From: Syntrophotalea acetylenica | Lineage (GTDB): Bacteria > Desulfobacterota > Desulfuromonadia > Desulfuromonadales > Syntrophotaleaceae | DNA length: 64,000 bases | Direction: 5' to 3' | Assembly (NCBI RefSeq): GCF_001888165.1 | Contig: NZ_CP015455.1 | Span: forward strand, 1 to 64,000 | Shown here: positions 35,409-44,911 of the stretch, in pieces | Layout of the letters: each line of letters starts with the position of its first letter | Position numbering within the stretch: position 1 is the first letter of the stretch | Translations under genes and position numbers: made by a program | Notes under the pieces: generated by a model | Database searches by the model: none | What the model was told of the DNA's origin: nothing | What the model saw: only the letters and a program-made list of their open reading frames with translations

Positions 35409-35954
35409 TTATTCGCCGAAAGGCCACCACCAGCGCTTTTTACCGCGGTCGGAACCGTCGGCATCCTGCCCCGCAGGCCTGTTGCTCCCTTTTCCGGCAG
35501 CCTTATCCTCGTCCATCACGCGATCCCGATCGCGATCCCTGTCCCGGTCAGCATCCCTGTCGTCCGATCCGCCCGCGGCTTTTTCTTTGGCCTTTTCCTT
35601 CACTTTGTCCTTCGGTTCGGCCACGTCATGCAACCGCTCGCGGTCACGATCCATGTTCTTCAGAGACTCCTTATCGCCCTTGCCGGCCTTGTCCTTGATT
35701 TTTTCCTTGTCCATTTTCATGTCGCGGGAACCGGCATGCTCTTCACTACGGGCATGTTCTTCAGCCTGCTCGGCACGACGCTCACCGGCGCGCTCAAGAC
35801 CTCGGGTGGCGCCCTCCATCGACTGCCGATTGGAAGGGGACTCTTCCCATCCTCCGCCACCGCCCTGACCGCCACCACGACCGGCCCGTACCGGGGTTGC
35901 GGCAAACGCCACCAGTGCCAACACCAGAGCCACGTACCCAAAATGCCTGAACAT
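35409..35954 (-). CDS. Secreted, highly charged, probably disordered protein
   Basis: 181 residues; ATG at 35954 behind AAAGGAGG. Signal peptide (MFRHFGYVALVLALVAFAAT, cleavage near VRA-G), then a Gly-rich patch, an Asp/Glu/Lys/Arg-rich body with KDKVKEKAKEK and a run of RD dipeptides, and a C-terminal KKRWWWPFGE. Almost no hydrophobic residues between, so it is likely disordered in the periplasm or outside. No family recognised; membrane or surface contact through the Trp tail is only a guess. Confidence 0.72.
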   Translation of the reverse strand: MFRHFGYVALVLALVAFAATPVRAGRGGGQGGGGGWEESPSNRQSMEGATRGLERAGERRAEQAEEHARSEEHAGSRDMKMDKEKIKDKAGKGDKESLKNMDRDRERLHDVAEPKDKVKEKAKEKAAGGSDDRDADRDRDRDRDRVMDEDKAAGKGSNRPAGQDADGSDRGKKRWWWPFGE

Positions 35955-36110
35955 TACAAACCTCCTTTGGGAAAAGATACTCTTTCCTCATTATTGTAAA
36001 CTTCCAGCACCGACATGCAAACGGATAAAATTAACTGTCGGGTCCTTTCATCTCTGCTATAATCCCCTGCGGCTCTCACAGGGGCCCATCAACACGAAAA
36101 AGAGTTGCCC

Positions 36111-36851
36111 ATGACCAAAGACGCCCTGTTTTCCCGACCGCAGAAGCCGGTACCCCCCTTCGAGTTCAATGCTTCGGTGGTGCAGGTGTTTGATGACATG
36201 ATCAGCCGTTCGGTGCCCTGCTATCGGGAACTGATCTGCCGCCAGGCTCAGCTGGCCGCCCATTATTATCGATCCGGAACACGCATATACGATCTCGGCT
36301 GCTCCACCGGCAACCTGGAGCTGGCCATCGGTGCGTCCATGAAAGAAGGCGATCAGTCCTTTACCCTGATCGGTGTGGATAATTCCGAGCCGATGATCAG
36401 GGTCTGCCGGGAACACATGGAAAAGTTGCCGCAGGGAGCACACATTGATCTGAGTTGCAGCGACATCCGCGAGGTTGAGATGAGCAACGCCTCGGTGGTG
36501 ATCCTCAACCTGACCCTGCAGTTTATTCCACCGGATGACCGCCGCAAACTGCTGAGCCGTATCCACAGGGCGCTGGTGCCAGGCGGAATATTGCTATTGA
36601 CGGAGAAGACCGTGCATGCCCACCTCGGACTCAGCCAGATGCAGCAAAATTTTTATTACCGGCTGAAGGCTGAAAACGGCTATTCGGAAATGGAAATCAG
36701 CCAAAAGCGCGAAGCGCTGGAAAATGTTCTGATCCCGGAAACCGTTGAATCGCACCTGGAAAGGCTGACGCGGGTCGGCTTCAAAGCTGTCGATATCTGG
36801 CTTAAATGGTTCAACTTTGCCAGCTTTATCGCCCTGAAGGATGCTTTATGA
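36111..36851 (+). CDS. cmoA: Carboxy-S-adenosyl-L-methionine synthase
   Basis: 246 residues from the ATG at 36111. SAM-fold motif [24 protein letters not shown] and [13 protein letters not shown]. With prephenate it makes Cx-SAM, used by CmoB on tRNA wobble uridine. Its stop overlaps the cmoB start by 4 bp. Confidence 0.96.
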   Translation: MTKDALFSRPQKPVPPFEFNASVVQVFDDMISRSVPCYRELICRQAQLAAHYYRSGTRIYDLGCSTGNLELAIGASMKEGDQSFTLIGVDNSEPMIRVCREHMEKLPQGAHIDLSCSDIREVEMSNASVVILNLTLQFIPPDDRRKLLSRIHRALVPGGILLLTEKTVHAHLGLSQMQQNFYYRLKAENGYSEMEISQKREALENVLIPETVESHLERLTRVGFKAVDIWLKWFNFASFIALKDAL

Positions 36852-37822
36852 TCGACCTGCTGAACGCCGCTGTCCATGCCATTGGCCCGGGCCCCTGGCA
36901 GCCGTCGCTGCAGGAACTGATCGCGGCAAAAGGACACTATCTGGCGTGTATCGACGGCAATGTACGGCGGCTGAGCAAACTCATGGCGCAGGTACCGGGC
37001 ATCCGACCCTCCGAAATTTCGATCGAAGACGGCCGGATCGTTATCGGCACAAAAGAAGATGTTTCGGAGGATGAGCGCAAAGCTCTGTTCGATATTCTCA
37101 TGGGGTTTCGACCCTGGCGCAAGGGACCGTTTCGCATCTTCGGCATCGACATCGATACGGAATGGCGCTCCGATCTCAAATGGGCACGCATCGCACCCCA
37201 CATGGCCTCGCTTCCCGGCCGGCGGGTCCTGGATATCGGCTGCAGTTGCGGCTACTATCTGATGCGCATGGCCGACGCCGCCCCCCGGCTGGCCCTCGGC
37301 CTGGAACCGTACCCGCCGCTGTTCTGCCAGTATGTGCTGTTGCAGCACTGGATGCAGCTTCCGCGCGTGCATTGCCTGCCGCTCAAACTGGAGGAGCTGC
37401 CGCCCATGGATGGCTACTTCGACACGGTCTTTCATATGGGGGTCCTCTATCACCAGCGGTCGCCCCACGACGCCCTCAAACAATTGGCTTCGCTGCTGCG
37501 TAGCGGCGGCGAGCTGATGCTGGAGACACTGGTCCTCGATGGCGATGAAGACCTGGCCCTGTGCCCCCGTGATCGCTACGCCAAAATGCGCAACGTCTTC
37601 TTTTTGCCAACCGTGCCGTGTCTGGAAGCCTGGCTGGCCAGAGCCGGTTTTAAAAATATCCGCTGCATCGACCGTACCTGGACCACCACAGAGGAACAAC
37701 GCCCCACATCCTGGGTGAATACGGAATCGCTGCCCGATTTCCTCACTCCCGGCGATCCGGCCAAAACCGTCGAAGGCTACCAGGCGCCCCTGCGGGCGGC
37801 AATCGTCGCCACCCGGTCTTGA
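36848..37822 (+). CDS. cmoB: tRNA U34 carboxymethyltransferase
   Basis: 324 residues from the ATG at 36848. N-terminal DALRPWRKGP-like element ([20 protein letters not shown]), SAM motif [15 protein letters not shown], and [19 protein letters not shown]. Transfers carboxymethyl from Cx-SAM to 5-hydroxyuridine-34, giving cmo5U. Forms the cmoA-cmoB operon. Confidence 0.97.
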   Translation: MIDLLNAAVHAIGPGPWQPSLQELIAAKGHYLACIDGNVRRLSKLMAQVPGIRPSEISIEDGRIVIGTKEDVSEDERKALFDILMGFRPWRKGPFRIFGIDIDTEWRSDLKWARIAPHMASLPGRRVLDIGCSCGYYLMRMADAAPRLALGLEPYPPLFCQYVLLQHWMQLPRVHCLPLKLEELPPMDGYFDTVFHMGVLYHQRSPHDALKQLASLLRSGGELMLETLVLDGDEDLALCPRDRYAKMRNVFFLPTVPCLEAWLARAGFKNIRCIDRTWTTTEEQRPTSWVNTESLPDFLTPGDPAKTVEGYQAPLRAAIVATRS

Positions 37823-37884
37823 CATGCCTCCGGCATCCTCATAACCTCTTTTGGAACCGTACCAATTTTTTTAAGGAGGACAGC

Positions 37885-38073
37885 ATGCCGATTATCACTC
37901 TCACCATTTCCCCCCGCAGTCCGGAAGTCAAGGAACAACTGATCGCCAGATTGACCGAAGCCGCAGCCGGAGCGACCGGCATTCCGGCCGAAAAATTCAT
38001 CGTCGTTATCGATGAAAACCCCATCGAAAACATCGGTGTCGGCGGAGTGCCCCTGAACAAGCTGACCCGGTAA
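37885..38073 (+). CDS. 4-oxalocrotonate tautomerase-family protein
   Basis: 62 residues, ATG behind AAGGAGGACAGC. Met is followed by Pro (MPIITLTI), the catalytic base of this family, with KEQLIARLTEAAAGATG and FIVVIDENPIENIGVGG. Short like classic 4-OT hexamers. The substrate is unknown; many relatives act on small keto-enols. Confidence 0.85.
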   Translation: MPIITLTISPRSPEVKEQLIARLTEAAAGATGIPAEKFIVVIDENPIENIGVGGVPLNKLTR

Positions 38074-38258
38074 ATAAATGGCTGACGATTTTACCGGGGC
38101 GACCGCGGCGCGCGCGGAATAAAACCACGCACCGCTCGACATTTCTGTATGAGTAAAGAGGGGCGGGAAAACCGTTTCGGATTTTCCGGCATTTTTCCGC
38201 AGCTCTGCGCGCTCTTCAGCAACTGATTTTTATCCTTCGAAATACACGCGAGGTAACC

Positions 38259-38828
38259 ATGAAGAAATCTCTCGGCCCCAACACCCTGGCACAGCCGACC
38301 CCCGTATGGCTGGTCGGCACCTTCGATGAAGCCGGCCAGCCCAACCTGGCGACGGTCGCCTGGGGCGGCATCTGCTGCTCCAAACCACCCTGCGTTTCCG
38401 TGGCGTTGCGTCCCGCTACCCACAGCCATGACAGCATCCTCGACCGCAAGGCCTTTACCGTCAATGTCGCTACCGAAGGCTTTGCACGGCAAGCAGACTT
38501 CTGCGGCATCGCCTCCGGCCGCGATACCGACAAATTCGCCGCCACCGGCCTGACCCCGGTCAAAAGCGAACTGGTTGACGCGCCTTACGTCGAACAGTTT
38601 CCCCTGATTCTGGAATGCAGGCTCCAGCAGTCCGTTGCGGTCGGAGGGCATACCCTGTTCATTGGCGAGATCATGGATGTCAAAGCGGATAAATCGGTCC
38701 TTTCTCCCGAAGGCTATCCTCATATCGAAAAGGTGCGACCGATAATCTTCACGCCAGTGCTGCGCAATTACCATGGCGTCGGAGGCTATCTGGGACAGGC
38801 CTTCAGTATCGGTAAGGAACTGAAGTAG
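38259..38828 (+). CDS. Flavin reductase-like FMN-binding protein
   Basis: 189 residues; ATG behind GCGAGG. Split-barrel fold of the flavin reductase-like family: WLVGTFDEAGQPNLATVAW, CCSKPPCVSVAL and AFTVNVATEGFARQADFCG. Anaerobes carry several such proteins, acting as flavin reductases or electron shuttles; partner unknown. The gap before it (38074-38258) shows no feature. Confidence 0.88.
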   Translation: MKKSLGPNTLAQPTPVWLVGTFDEAGQPNLATVAWGGICCSKPPCVSVALRPATHSHDSILDRKAFTVNVATEGFARQADFCGIASGRDTDKFAATGLTPVKSELVDAPYVEQFPLILECRLQQSVAVGGHTLFIGEIMDVKADKSVLSPEGYPHIEKVRPIIFTPVLRNYHGVGGYLGQAFSIGKELK

Positions 38829-38833
38829 TTTTG

Positions 38834-38856
38834 ATCCGGAGTTTCCGGATGGATAC
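38834..38856 (+). repeat. Palindromic ATCCGG repeat, single copy
   Basis: ATCCGG (38834-38839), loop AGTTT, CCGGAT (38845-38850), then GGATAC. Identical over 19 nt to 33147-33165. It starts six bases after the flavin reductase stop. Confidence 0.65.
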
Positions 38857-38969
38857 GAAGTAGAATTTACCGCGAAACATGCAGGGTTCGCCGGGAGCGA
38901 TCACCCCAAAAAAAATCCTCCTGGCGAACTCTGCGGCCGTTACGGTGGAAGGCCCAGCCCCGTTTCGCG

Positions 38970-39398
38970 TCACCCCGCCCTCTCCAGCCACCGCTTGAGG
39001 GCCTCTATGATCACGGTGGCCTGTTTCACGTCCAAGCTCCGCAGATCGCCAACTCCGGTCATGCGCTTGGCAAACCTTCCCAGGGACGCCCAGCTCGGGT
39101 TTTGCACCTTGCCGGCGCGGTACAACTGCAGCCAGAGTTCGCGCGCCTTCCAGACCATCGGCGGCAGGGGACGTTCCGCGACCCTTGGCAGCCGTGCCCG
39201 CCACCCCAGCTGCGCCAGACGGTCGAGAAGCTGGCGCAACTCGCCATCGGTCAGGTCAGCTGCCGATTCCTTGCCGGGCACGGCGGAACGCACCAGCTCA
39301 CGATAATCCTCATCGCTCAGCCCAAGCTCTTTTTTGGCGATATGAATCTTGGCCAAGGCCCGCCTGCGGTATTCACGATCATTGGAAACTTCGGACAT
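38970..39398 (-). CDS. Orphan Mu GemA (gp16)-like regulatory protein
   Basis: 142 residues; ATG at 39398 behind GGGAGG. Its N-terminus, RRRALAKIHIAKKELGLSDE then YRELVRS, is characteristic of the DUF1018/GemA family of Mu-like phages; a lysine/arginine-rich second half (MVWKARELWLQLYRAGK) follows. In Mu GemA modulates host gene expression and decondensation. No other phage gene is nearby, so it is an isolated remnant or a domesticated copy. Confidence 0.8.
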   Translation of the reverse strand: MSEVSNDREYRRRALAKIHIAKKELGLSDEDYRELVRSAVPGKESAADLTDGELRQLLDRLAQLGWRARLPRVAERPLPPMVWKARELWLQLYRAGKVQNPSWASLGRFAKRMTGVGDLRSLDVKQATVIIEALKRWLERAG

Positions 39399-39555
39399 GG
39401 AAACGCGCCTCCCGTTCAGTATCCCCGAAGTATAGCAAAAACCGTTGCAACGCCTCTGGCATTGCCAGCTCCAGGCCTCCAGCTACAAGAAAATTCGATG
39501 CTTGCCATCCGCGCCACCTTGGCTACACTGAGATAACAGCCGGGAGGGATGGTTT

Positions 39556-40095
39556 ATGTGGGAATTCAACGTGCTTGTCACCATGGCCCAGGATGGACAC
39601 TACCGCCAGATGCTGGAGGAACTCGCATCATACGGCGAGTTTCACAAGACCGAATTTCACGGCGTCGCCCTGGGACGGGTGGCGGATGTCCAACGTTTCC
39701 TGGAAACGATCCACCAGCAGCGCCAGGAGCGGTTTATCGCCTTTGAGGACATAAGCCGCATCGTGCCACTGGACAAGGTGTTCACTTTCGACCTGGACGA
39801 CTTTCTGGCAAAAGCCTGCCAGGCCATCCGCCCTTACCTGCCGCAAATGAGCGAGCATCGTTTCTATGTGCGCCTTGAAAGACGGGGGCTCAAGGGACAG
39901 ATCGTTTCCCCGGACATAGAACAGGCTTTGGACAATTTCATCCTCGACGAACTGGCCGACCTGGGGCATTCCGGGCAGATCGACTTTGAATCCCCGGACG
40001 CGGTGCTGGCCATCGAGACGGTCGGCAACCGCTGCGGCATCGGCTTCATCACCCGCACGTTGTCCCATCGCTATCCCTTTGTGCACGTTGCCTGA
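39556..40095 (+). CDS. THUMP-domain protein
   Basis: 179 residues; ATG behind GGGAGGGATGGTTT. Residues 70-179 match a THUMP domain (HRFYVRLERRGLKGQIVSPD and then DAVLAIETVGNRCGIGFITR). No methyltransferase or thiolase is fused, so it may act with a partner on tRNA or other RNA. No neighbouring RNA gene. Confidence 0.85.
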   Translation: MWEFNVLVTMAQDGHYRQMLEELASYGEFHKTEFHGVALGRVADVQRFLETIHQQRQERFIAFEDISRIVPLDKVFTFDLDDFLAKACQAIRPYLPQMSEHRFYVRLERRGLKGQIVSPDIEQALDNFILDELADLGHSGQIDFESPDAVLAIETVGNRCGIGFITRTLSHRYPFVHVA

Positions 40096-40330
40096 AGTCA
40101 GGCCTCCCCACACGCCCGCTATTTACCAGACCAGGCAATCACTACCTGCCATGGTTTCCTGCAAATCCGTGTGCCGGTAATTCCGGCGGTTTGCCCCGTT
40201 TCGCGTCCGGCGTGCATCATGAGCTTTTCCTCTGAAACAGGGCCTGCTACAATCGAAGGCGGTTTTCCCTGCACCGGGAAGACCGAAGTTGCTTGCGTTT
40301 TCAAATAACGATCCCCAGGAGTGCCCGAAA

Positions 40331-42487
40331 ATGCCCCATGCCAACGCCTTTGTAGAAATTGCCGCGATTCTGGGTCTGGCGACATTGACCGGCATGATTG
40401 GCCAGAAATTGCGTCAGCCGCTGATCATCATGTTCCTGGCCACCGGCATTTTGGCCGGACCGTCCTTTCTGGGGATCATTCACAGTTATGAACAGATCGA
40501 ACTGCTGGCGCATATCGGCATCGCCCTGCTGCTGTTCATCGTCGGACTGAAACTCGACCTGACCCTGATCCGCACCACCGGCCCGGTAGCACTCGCCACC
40601 GGCCTCGGACAGATCCTGTTCACCTCCCTGATCGGGTTTTTGATCGCCCTTGCACTGGGCATGGCCTGGCTCAACGCCGCTTATGTCGCCGTCGCGCTTA
40701 CCTTTTCAAGCACCATCATCATCGTCAAGCTGCTGTCGGACAAAAAGGAGATCGACTCGCTGCACGGCCAGATCGCACTGGGATTTCTGATTGTGCAGGA
40801 TATCGCGGCGATTCTCGCCCTGGTCGGTCTCACCACCCTGGGAACCGCCTCCGCCTCGGGCAACGGTGCTTCCTTGCTGCAGGTGCTGCTGATCGCAGCG
40901 AAAGGATTGGGGTTGCTGGGAGCCACCGCCCTGTTGATGAAATTCGTCATCCCGCAACTGGCAGGACGGCTTGCCCACTCCATTGAACTGTTAAGCCTTT
41001 TTGCCATCGCCTGGGCCGTATTGTTTGGCGCGGCCAGCGAAATGCTCGGCTTCAGTAAAGAAGTCGGGGCCTTTCTGGCCGGTGTGTCGCTGGCCTCCAC
41101 CGCTTTTCGCGATTCGATCGGCGCGCGGCTTACAAGCCTGAGGGACTTTCTTCTGCTGTTTTTTTTCATCGACCTCGGCGCACGGCTTGACTGGTCCATG
41201 GTCGGGTCTCAATTGGGCGAATCTCTGGTGTTGTCGACTTTCGTGCTTGTCGGCAACCCGCTGATCGTACTGGCCATTATGGGGTATATGGGGTATCGCC
41301 GCCGAACCGCGCTGCTGGCCGGACTCACGGTTGCCCAGATCAGCGAGTTTTCGCTGATCGTCGCGGCCCTGGGCCTTGCCATCGGCCACATTTCGGAAGA
41401 AACCATGGGGCTTATCACCCTGGTAGGCGTTGTGACCATTTCTATCTCTACGTACATGATTCTGTACTCGGGGCAACTCTATCGGCTGCTTGCCAATCCC
41501 CTGCGGATTTTTGAAAGAAGCAACCCGTACCGGGAAGCTGCCAGGGACACCCTCGAAAAAAGCTTGCCCGTGGATGTGGTCCTGGTGGGTCTGGGGAATT
41601 ACGGAAGCGGTCTTGTCGATTATCTTTTACGTCGCGGCAAGAACCTTTTGGGAGTCGACTTCGACCCTGTCGCTCTGGACAAATGGCGCAAACGCGGCGT
41701 GCCAGTTGTCTACGGCGACATGGCCGACCCGGAGATGCACGAGCATTTGCCCCTGCAAAAAGCCCGCTGGGTCGTCAGCACCGTCCGGTCCAGAGAGATG
41801 AATCTGGCCCTGATCCACAATCTCAAAAAAGACGGCTTCAGCGGCAAGGTGGCGCTGACGGCAACCACCGGTCAGGAAGCCGCGGCCTTTGAAGATGCCG
41901 GCGCGCACCTGGTTCTGCGCCCTTTTCGGGATGCGACGGAGCAAGCCGCCGATGCGCTCACCTACGCCATGGATTTTCTGCCGGAATCCATCGACTGGCC
42001 CCTCTCCTTTGTCGAGGTGCGGATCAAGACGGATGCGGTGCTGGCCGGCAAGACCATTCAGGATATTCCGCTGTCGGCAACGGGAACCTCGGTGCTGGCG
42101 ATCAGCCGGGGGGGCCGGATATTTTACGAGTTCGAGCCGGATTTTCGCATTTACCCGGCGGACCGCCTGCTGATCATGGGGCACCCCGGCGGCCTCAAGG
42201 AAGCGGAAACCATCCTCAATCAGCACGCCTTGCAATGCTATACCGATGATACCGACCGTTTCGAGATTGCCGGCATCCCGGTCGCGGATCACTCCGGAAT
42301 TGCGGGAAAATCCCTGGCGGATCTCCATTTCCGCCAGAGGTATGGCGCAACCCTGGTCGGAATCCGCCGGGGACAGGAACAGATCACGACCATCAACCCC
42401 GACGAGCGATTGCTTGCCGGTGATTGCCTTATCGTAATAGGAAAGGCCGAATCCGTAAACGCTTTGAAAAACCGTGCTCCGCTCTGA
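40331..42487 (+). CDS. Kef-type K+/H+ antiporter with TrkA-N and two TrkA-C domains
   Basis: 718 residues from the ATG at 40331, nine bases after CCAGGAG. Residues 1 to about 390 hold about 12 helices of the CPA2 (Na+/H+ exchanger) fold (FLATGILAGPSFLGIIHSYE, GALFLAGVSLA-like GAFLAGVSLASTAFRD). A cytosolic RCK/TrkA-N domain begins near residue 417 (VLVGLGNYGSGLVDYLLRRG, GVDFDP). Two TrkA-C modules follow (about 555-630 and 640-715). Ligand gating by nucleotide or ion is expected. Convergent with the LysR gene, 13 bp apart. Confidence 0.95.
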   Translation: MPHANAFVEIAAILGLATLTGMIGQKLRQPLIIMFLATGILAGPSFLGIIHSYEQIELLAHIGIALLLFIVGLKLDLTLIRTTGPVALATGLGQILFTSLIGFLIALALGMAWLNAAYVAVALTFSSTIIIVKLLSDKKEIDSLHGQIALGFLIVQDIAAILALVGLTTLGTASASGNGASLLQVLLIAAKGLGLLGATALLMKFVIPQLAGRLAHSIELLSLFAIAWAVLFGAASEMLGFSKEVGAFLAGVSLASTAFRDSIGARLTSLRDFLLLFFFIDLGARLDWSMVGSQLGESLVLSTFVLVGNPLIVLAIMGYMGYRRRTALLAGLTVAQISEFSLIVAALGLAIGHISEETMGLITLVGVVTISISTYMILYSGQLYRLLANPLRIFERSNPYREAARDTLEKSLPVDVVLVGLGNYGSGLVDYLLRRGKNLLGVDFDPVALDKWRKRGVPVVYGDMADPEMHEHLPLQKARWVVSTVRSREMNLALIHNLKKDGFSGKVALTATTGQEAAAFEDAGAHLVLRPFRDATEQAADALTYAMDFLPESIDWPLSFVEVRIKTDAVLAGKTIQDIPLSATGTSVLAISRGGRIFYEFEPDFRIYPADRLLIMGHPGGLKEAETILNQHALQCYTDDTDRFEIAGIPVADHSGIAGKSLADLHFRQRYGATLVGIRRGQEQITTINPDERLLAGDCLIVIGKAESVNALKNRAPL

Positions 42488-42500
42488 TTGCCTCGATTGA

Positions 42501-43370
42501 TCAAACCGCAGGGCTCATATGAGCCGGCAAAAACTCTAAAAATGCCTGCATGGCAGGGGGCGGCGGAACATCGCGCCGACGCACAAACCGTATCGGCAGT
42601 CGGTCAAAGGGCGCCGGCACGGCATGTACATATACCAGGGACCTGAAAGGTTCGCGCATCACAAAACTGCGGGGCAGCAGGGTAATACCCATGCCGGCGC
42701 CGACACAGCCGAGTATGGCATCGAGTGCCCCCATCTCCACGACCCGGGCCGGTGAACGGCCGATATCGGACAGCCAGTCTTCCAGCTTGCAGCGACAGGA
42801 ACAACCGCGGCGATAAACCAGAATCGCCAGATCCTGGGTCCCCTGCAGAGGGTTTTCCGCCCTGCTTGAAACCAGCACCAACTCCTCGCACAGCACCTCC
42901 TGACCCACAATTTCCGGATGATCGAACTGGCCGCCGACAAAAGCACCATCCACGGCATAATCGAGAACCTTTTCGATCAGTTCCCCACTGGCACCGGTCG
43001 TCAATTGCAAATCGACCTCCGGGTGAAGGCGATGGTAGCCGGCCAGCACCGAGGGCAGATGCACGACCGCCGCCGAATCCATGGCCGCAATGCGCAGTGG
43101 CCCCTGCGGGACGACGGATGGCACCAGCGCTGTCCGGGCCTCGTGCAGCAGATGCGCCACGGAACGGGCATAGGGCAACAGCAGTTCTCCGGCCGGAGAA
43201 AGAGACATCCCCTTGCGCGTGCGGTAAAAAAGCTGCGTTCCCAGTTCTTTTTCGAGCTTGCGGAGACGGGCCGTGACATTTGACTGCACACAGTGCAGAC
43301 GCTCGGCCGCTCCTGAGACACTGCCCTGCTCGGCAACCGCCAAAAAAATTTTCATTCCGTTGGAATCCAT
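42501..43370 (-). CDS. LysR-family transcriptional regulator
   Basis: 289 residues from the ATG at 43370 (an ATG at 43379 is possible). Standard N-terminal winged helix: MKIFLAVAEQGSVSGAAERL, QSNVTARLRKLEKELG and TQLFYRTRKGMSLSPAG. The C-terminal half is a type 2 periplasmic-binding-like effector domain. Divergently oriented to the MoaD-like gene, whose promoter region carries an inverted repeat; it likely regulates that gene and itself. Confidence 0.93.
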   Translation of the reverse strand: MDSNGMKIFLAVAEQGSVSGAAERLHCVQSNVTARLRKLEKELGTQLFYRTRKGMSLSPAGELLLPYARSVAHLLHEARTALVPSVVPQGPLRIAAMDSAAVVHLPSVLAGYHRLHPEVDLQLTTGASGELIEKVLDYAVDGAFVGGQFDHPEIVGQEVLCEELVLVSSRAENPLQGTQDLAILVYRRGCSCRCKLEDWLSDIGRSPARVVEMGALDAILGCVGAGMGITLLPRSFVMREPFRSLVYVHAVPAPFDRLPIRFVRRRDVPPPPAMQAFLEFLPAHMSPAV

Positions 43371-43398
43371 GCTTCCCATCTCAAAAGGTGATATTGTG

Positions 43399-43443
43399 CG
43401 TCAATTATAATCATTTGACGTGATTCCCGGAAGAACCTATATT
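43399..43443 (+). promoter_or_regulatory. Promoter with overlapping inverted repeat (LysR operator candidate)
   Basis: CGTCAA (43399-43404), 10 nt, TTGACG (43415-43420) form an inverted repeat. The right arm is also a -35 box, followed after 17 nt by a -10 TATATT (43438-43443). The intergenic spacing and the overlap are typical of LysR-type auto- and target regulation; the site lies 29 bp before the LysR start and 52 bp before the MoaD-like gene. Confidence 0.65.
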
Positions 43444-43495
43444 GGCATAGAGACAAAAAAGCCTTTCACAATCGATGGACCGAGGAGGCATCACC

Positions 43496-43810
43496 ATGGA
43501 CCCCGCACCCAACACCGAAATCCGCATGTTTGGTTTTTTGCATTCGGCCCGGAAAGCCAAGGGACTTGCCCCCAGAGTGCATCTCTACATCCCGCCGGAA
43601 GGACGCATTGCCCAGGAAATCGCCGAAGAGCTTGAATTACCCATGGATAAGATAGAGGGCGTGTTTGTCAACCATCTCGTGTATGCCCTCGATCATGTGA
43701 TCCATTCCGGGGATAAGGTTGCATTCATCTCCCGGGGCGTGCCTGGCCCGCACCGGTTCAGCCTTGGCATTCACGGTGCCGGCAAGGGTGCCGGTCGGCC
43801 CGACAGCTGA
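43496..43810 (+). CDS. MoaD/ThiS-like small ubiquitin-fold protein
   Basis: 104 residues from the ATG at 43496 (CGAGGAGG). Ubiquitin-like fold motifs: RMFGFLHSARKAKGLAPRVH, IPPEGRIAQEIAEELELP and FVNHLVYALDHVIHSGDKVAFISRG. It has an unusual extension, GPHRFSLGIHGAGKGAGRPDS in place of the usual terminal GG, so it may not form a thiocarboxylate without trimming. Possible sulfur carrier for Mo/W cofactor or another pathway. Divergent from the LysR gene. Confidence 0.72.
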   Translation: MDPAPNTEIRMFGFLHSARKAKGLAPRVHLYIPPEGRIAQEIAEELELPMDKIEGVFVNHLVYALDHVIHSGDKVAFISRGVPGPHRFSLGIHGAGKGAGRPDS

Positions 43811-44332
43811 CATGGGTAGCTGGAGACATGCTCATGACCGGACTGTTTTCCTCCGCGGCTATTGCATGAGGCAGCAAAACCGCACCGTGCGCTCGGCCCC
43901 CTGAGAAGTATTGGCTGCTGAAAACGGCGACGCAACGGATGAATGACACCGATCATGCGGGGCAAAATGCCTCGCTACGTTCTGGAAACCCAGACGTGAT
44001 ATCGCCCGTGAAATAAGTGCTTCAAGCACCTGCCACTACACGGCAACTATCATCCTGTCTCCTGGCTTTTTCCAGAGAAATTTTTTAAGGGCCGGGTTTT
44101 CACTGCAGGCCGCATGCCCTCTCCTCTTTCCTCTTGGTTTCTGACTTTCTTTTTCAATAACACTCTGCCAGCAACACCCCCAAGCTCGCTTCCGGCTGAC
44201 AAGTTCCGATTCCGGCCCTGCCAGCGGTTGACGATCCGTCGAAGGATGTTAACTGTTTAGGAAGGGAACCCTTTGCTCCGTTAATGCGTGTCCGTTCGAA
44301 ACCACCGGATGCACACGGCGAAGTATCCAGTT

Positions 44333-44432
44333 GGGAAACCGGCAATTTTTCGTTGCGGCGAGGAAATCAAGGGGTTGTGCGAAGGCTTACAGCCGTGCGC
44401 CGCAAAAGCAAGCCTGCGGATTGACGCCGCCA
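44333..44432 (+). repeat. Dispersed intergenic repeat, copy 2 (100 nt), upstream of the CBS-domain gene
   Basis: Aligns without gaps to 3661-3760. TTGCGGCG pairs with CGCCGCAA to close a stem, inside which GGCT (loop TAC) AGCC folds. It ends 26 nt before the CBS gene start and lies in the same orientation. The rest of the 648-bp gap 43811-44458 shows no gene; the longest frames there are fragments of the repeat. Confidence 0.7.
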
Positions 44433-44458
44433 GAACAGGCGCGAGGAAGGAGCGACGT

Positions 44459-44908
44459 ATGCGGGTTGGAGAGGTGTGCAATCGCGACGTGGTCATCATG
44501 GATCGCAATAAGCCCATATCCGAGGCTGCCAGACTGATGCGCCATCATCACGTGGGAGACGTGGTGGTGGTTGAGGAACGCAGCGGGCAGCGCTACCCGG
44601 TCGGAATTCTCACCGATCGCGACCTGGTGGTGGAAGTTCTGGCCAACGAGGTCGCCCCGGAGAGCCTGCTGGTAGGCGATGTCATGAGTTTCGACCTGAT
44701 CACGACCAGGGAAGAGGAAAGCCTGCTCGAAGCCATCAAACGCATGCGCGACAAAGGCATCCGGCGCATGCCCGTGATCGCAGCCAACAACACGTTGATC
44801 GGCATCATTACCATGGACGACCTTCTGGATCTGATTGCCGAGCAGCTGGCTGATCTGGTGGTACTGATCGGCCGGGAGCAGCGACGGGAAACCGATCGTC
44901 AGCCATGA
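44459..44908 (+). CDS. CBS-domain pair protein
   Basis: 149 residues; ATG at 44459, AAGGAG upstream. Two CBS domains: residues 1-65 (MRVGEVCNRDVVIMDRNK, GILTDRDLVVEVL) and 70-135 (LLVGDVMSFDLITTREEESL, GIRRMPVIAA, GIITMDDLLDLIAEQL). Adenylate-type ligand binding likely; effector partner unknown. The upstream repeat may affect its expression. Confidence 0.9.
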   Translation: MRVGEVCNRDVVIMDRNKPISEAARLMRHHHVGDVVVVEERSGQRYPVGILTDRDLVVEVLANEVAPESLLVGDVMSFDLITTREEESLLEAIKRMRDKGIRRMPVIAANNTLIGIITMDDLLDLIAEQLADLVVLIGREQRRETDRQP

Positions 44909-44911
44909 CGC

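Noticed and set aside
38970-39398. GemA-like gene as part of a Mu prophage
   Set aside because: Neighbours on both sides are ordinary metabolic genes; no transposase, portal or tail genes.
44333-44432. Dispersed repeat as a known riboswitch upstream of the CBS gene
   Set aside because: Does not fit c-di-GMP, cobalamin, TPP or other consensus motifs as far as I can judge; the other copy is not in front of a gene.
44281-44517. Minus-strand frame within repeat copy 2
   Set aside because: Same reason as above; it also runs antisense into the CBS gene.
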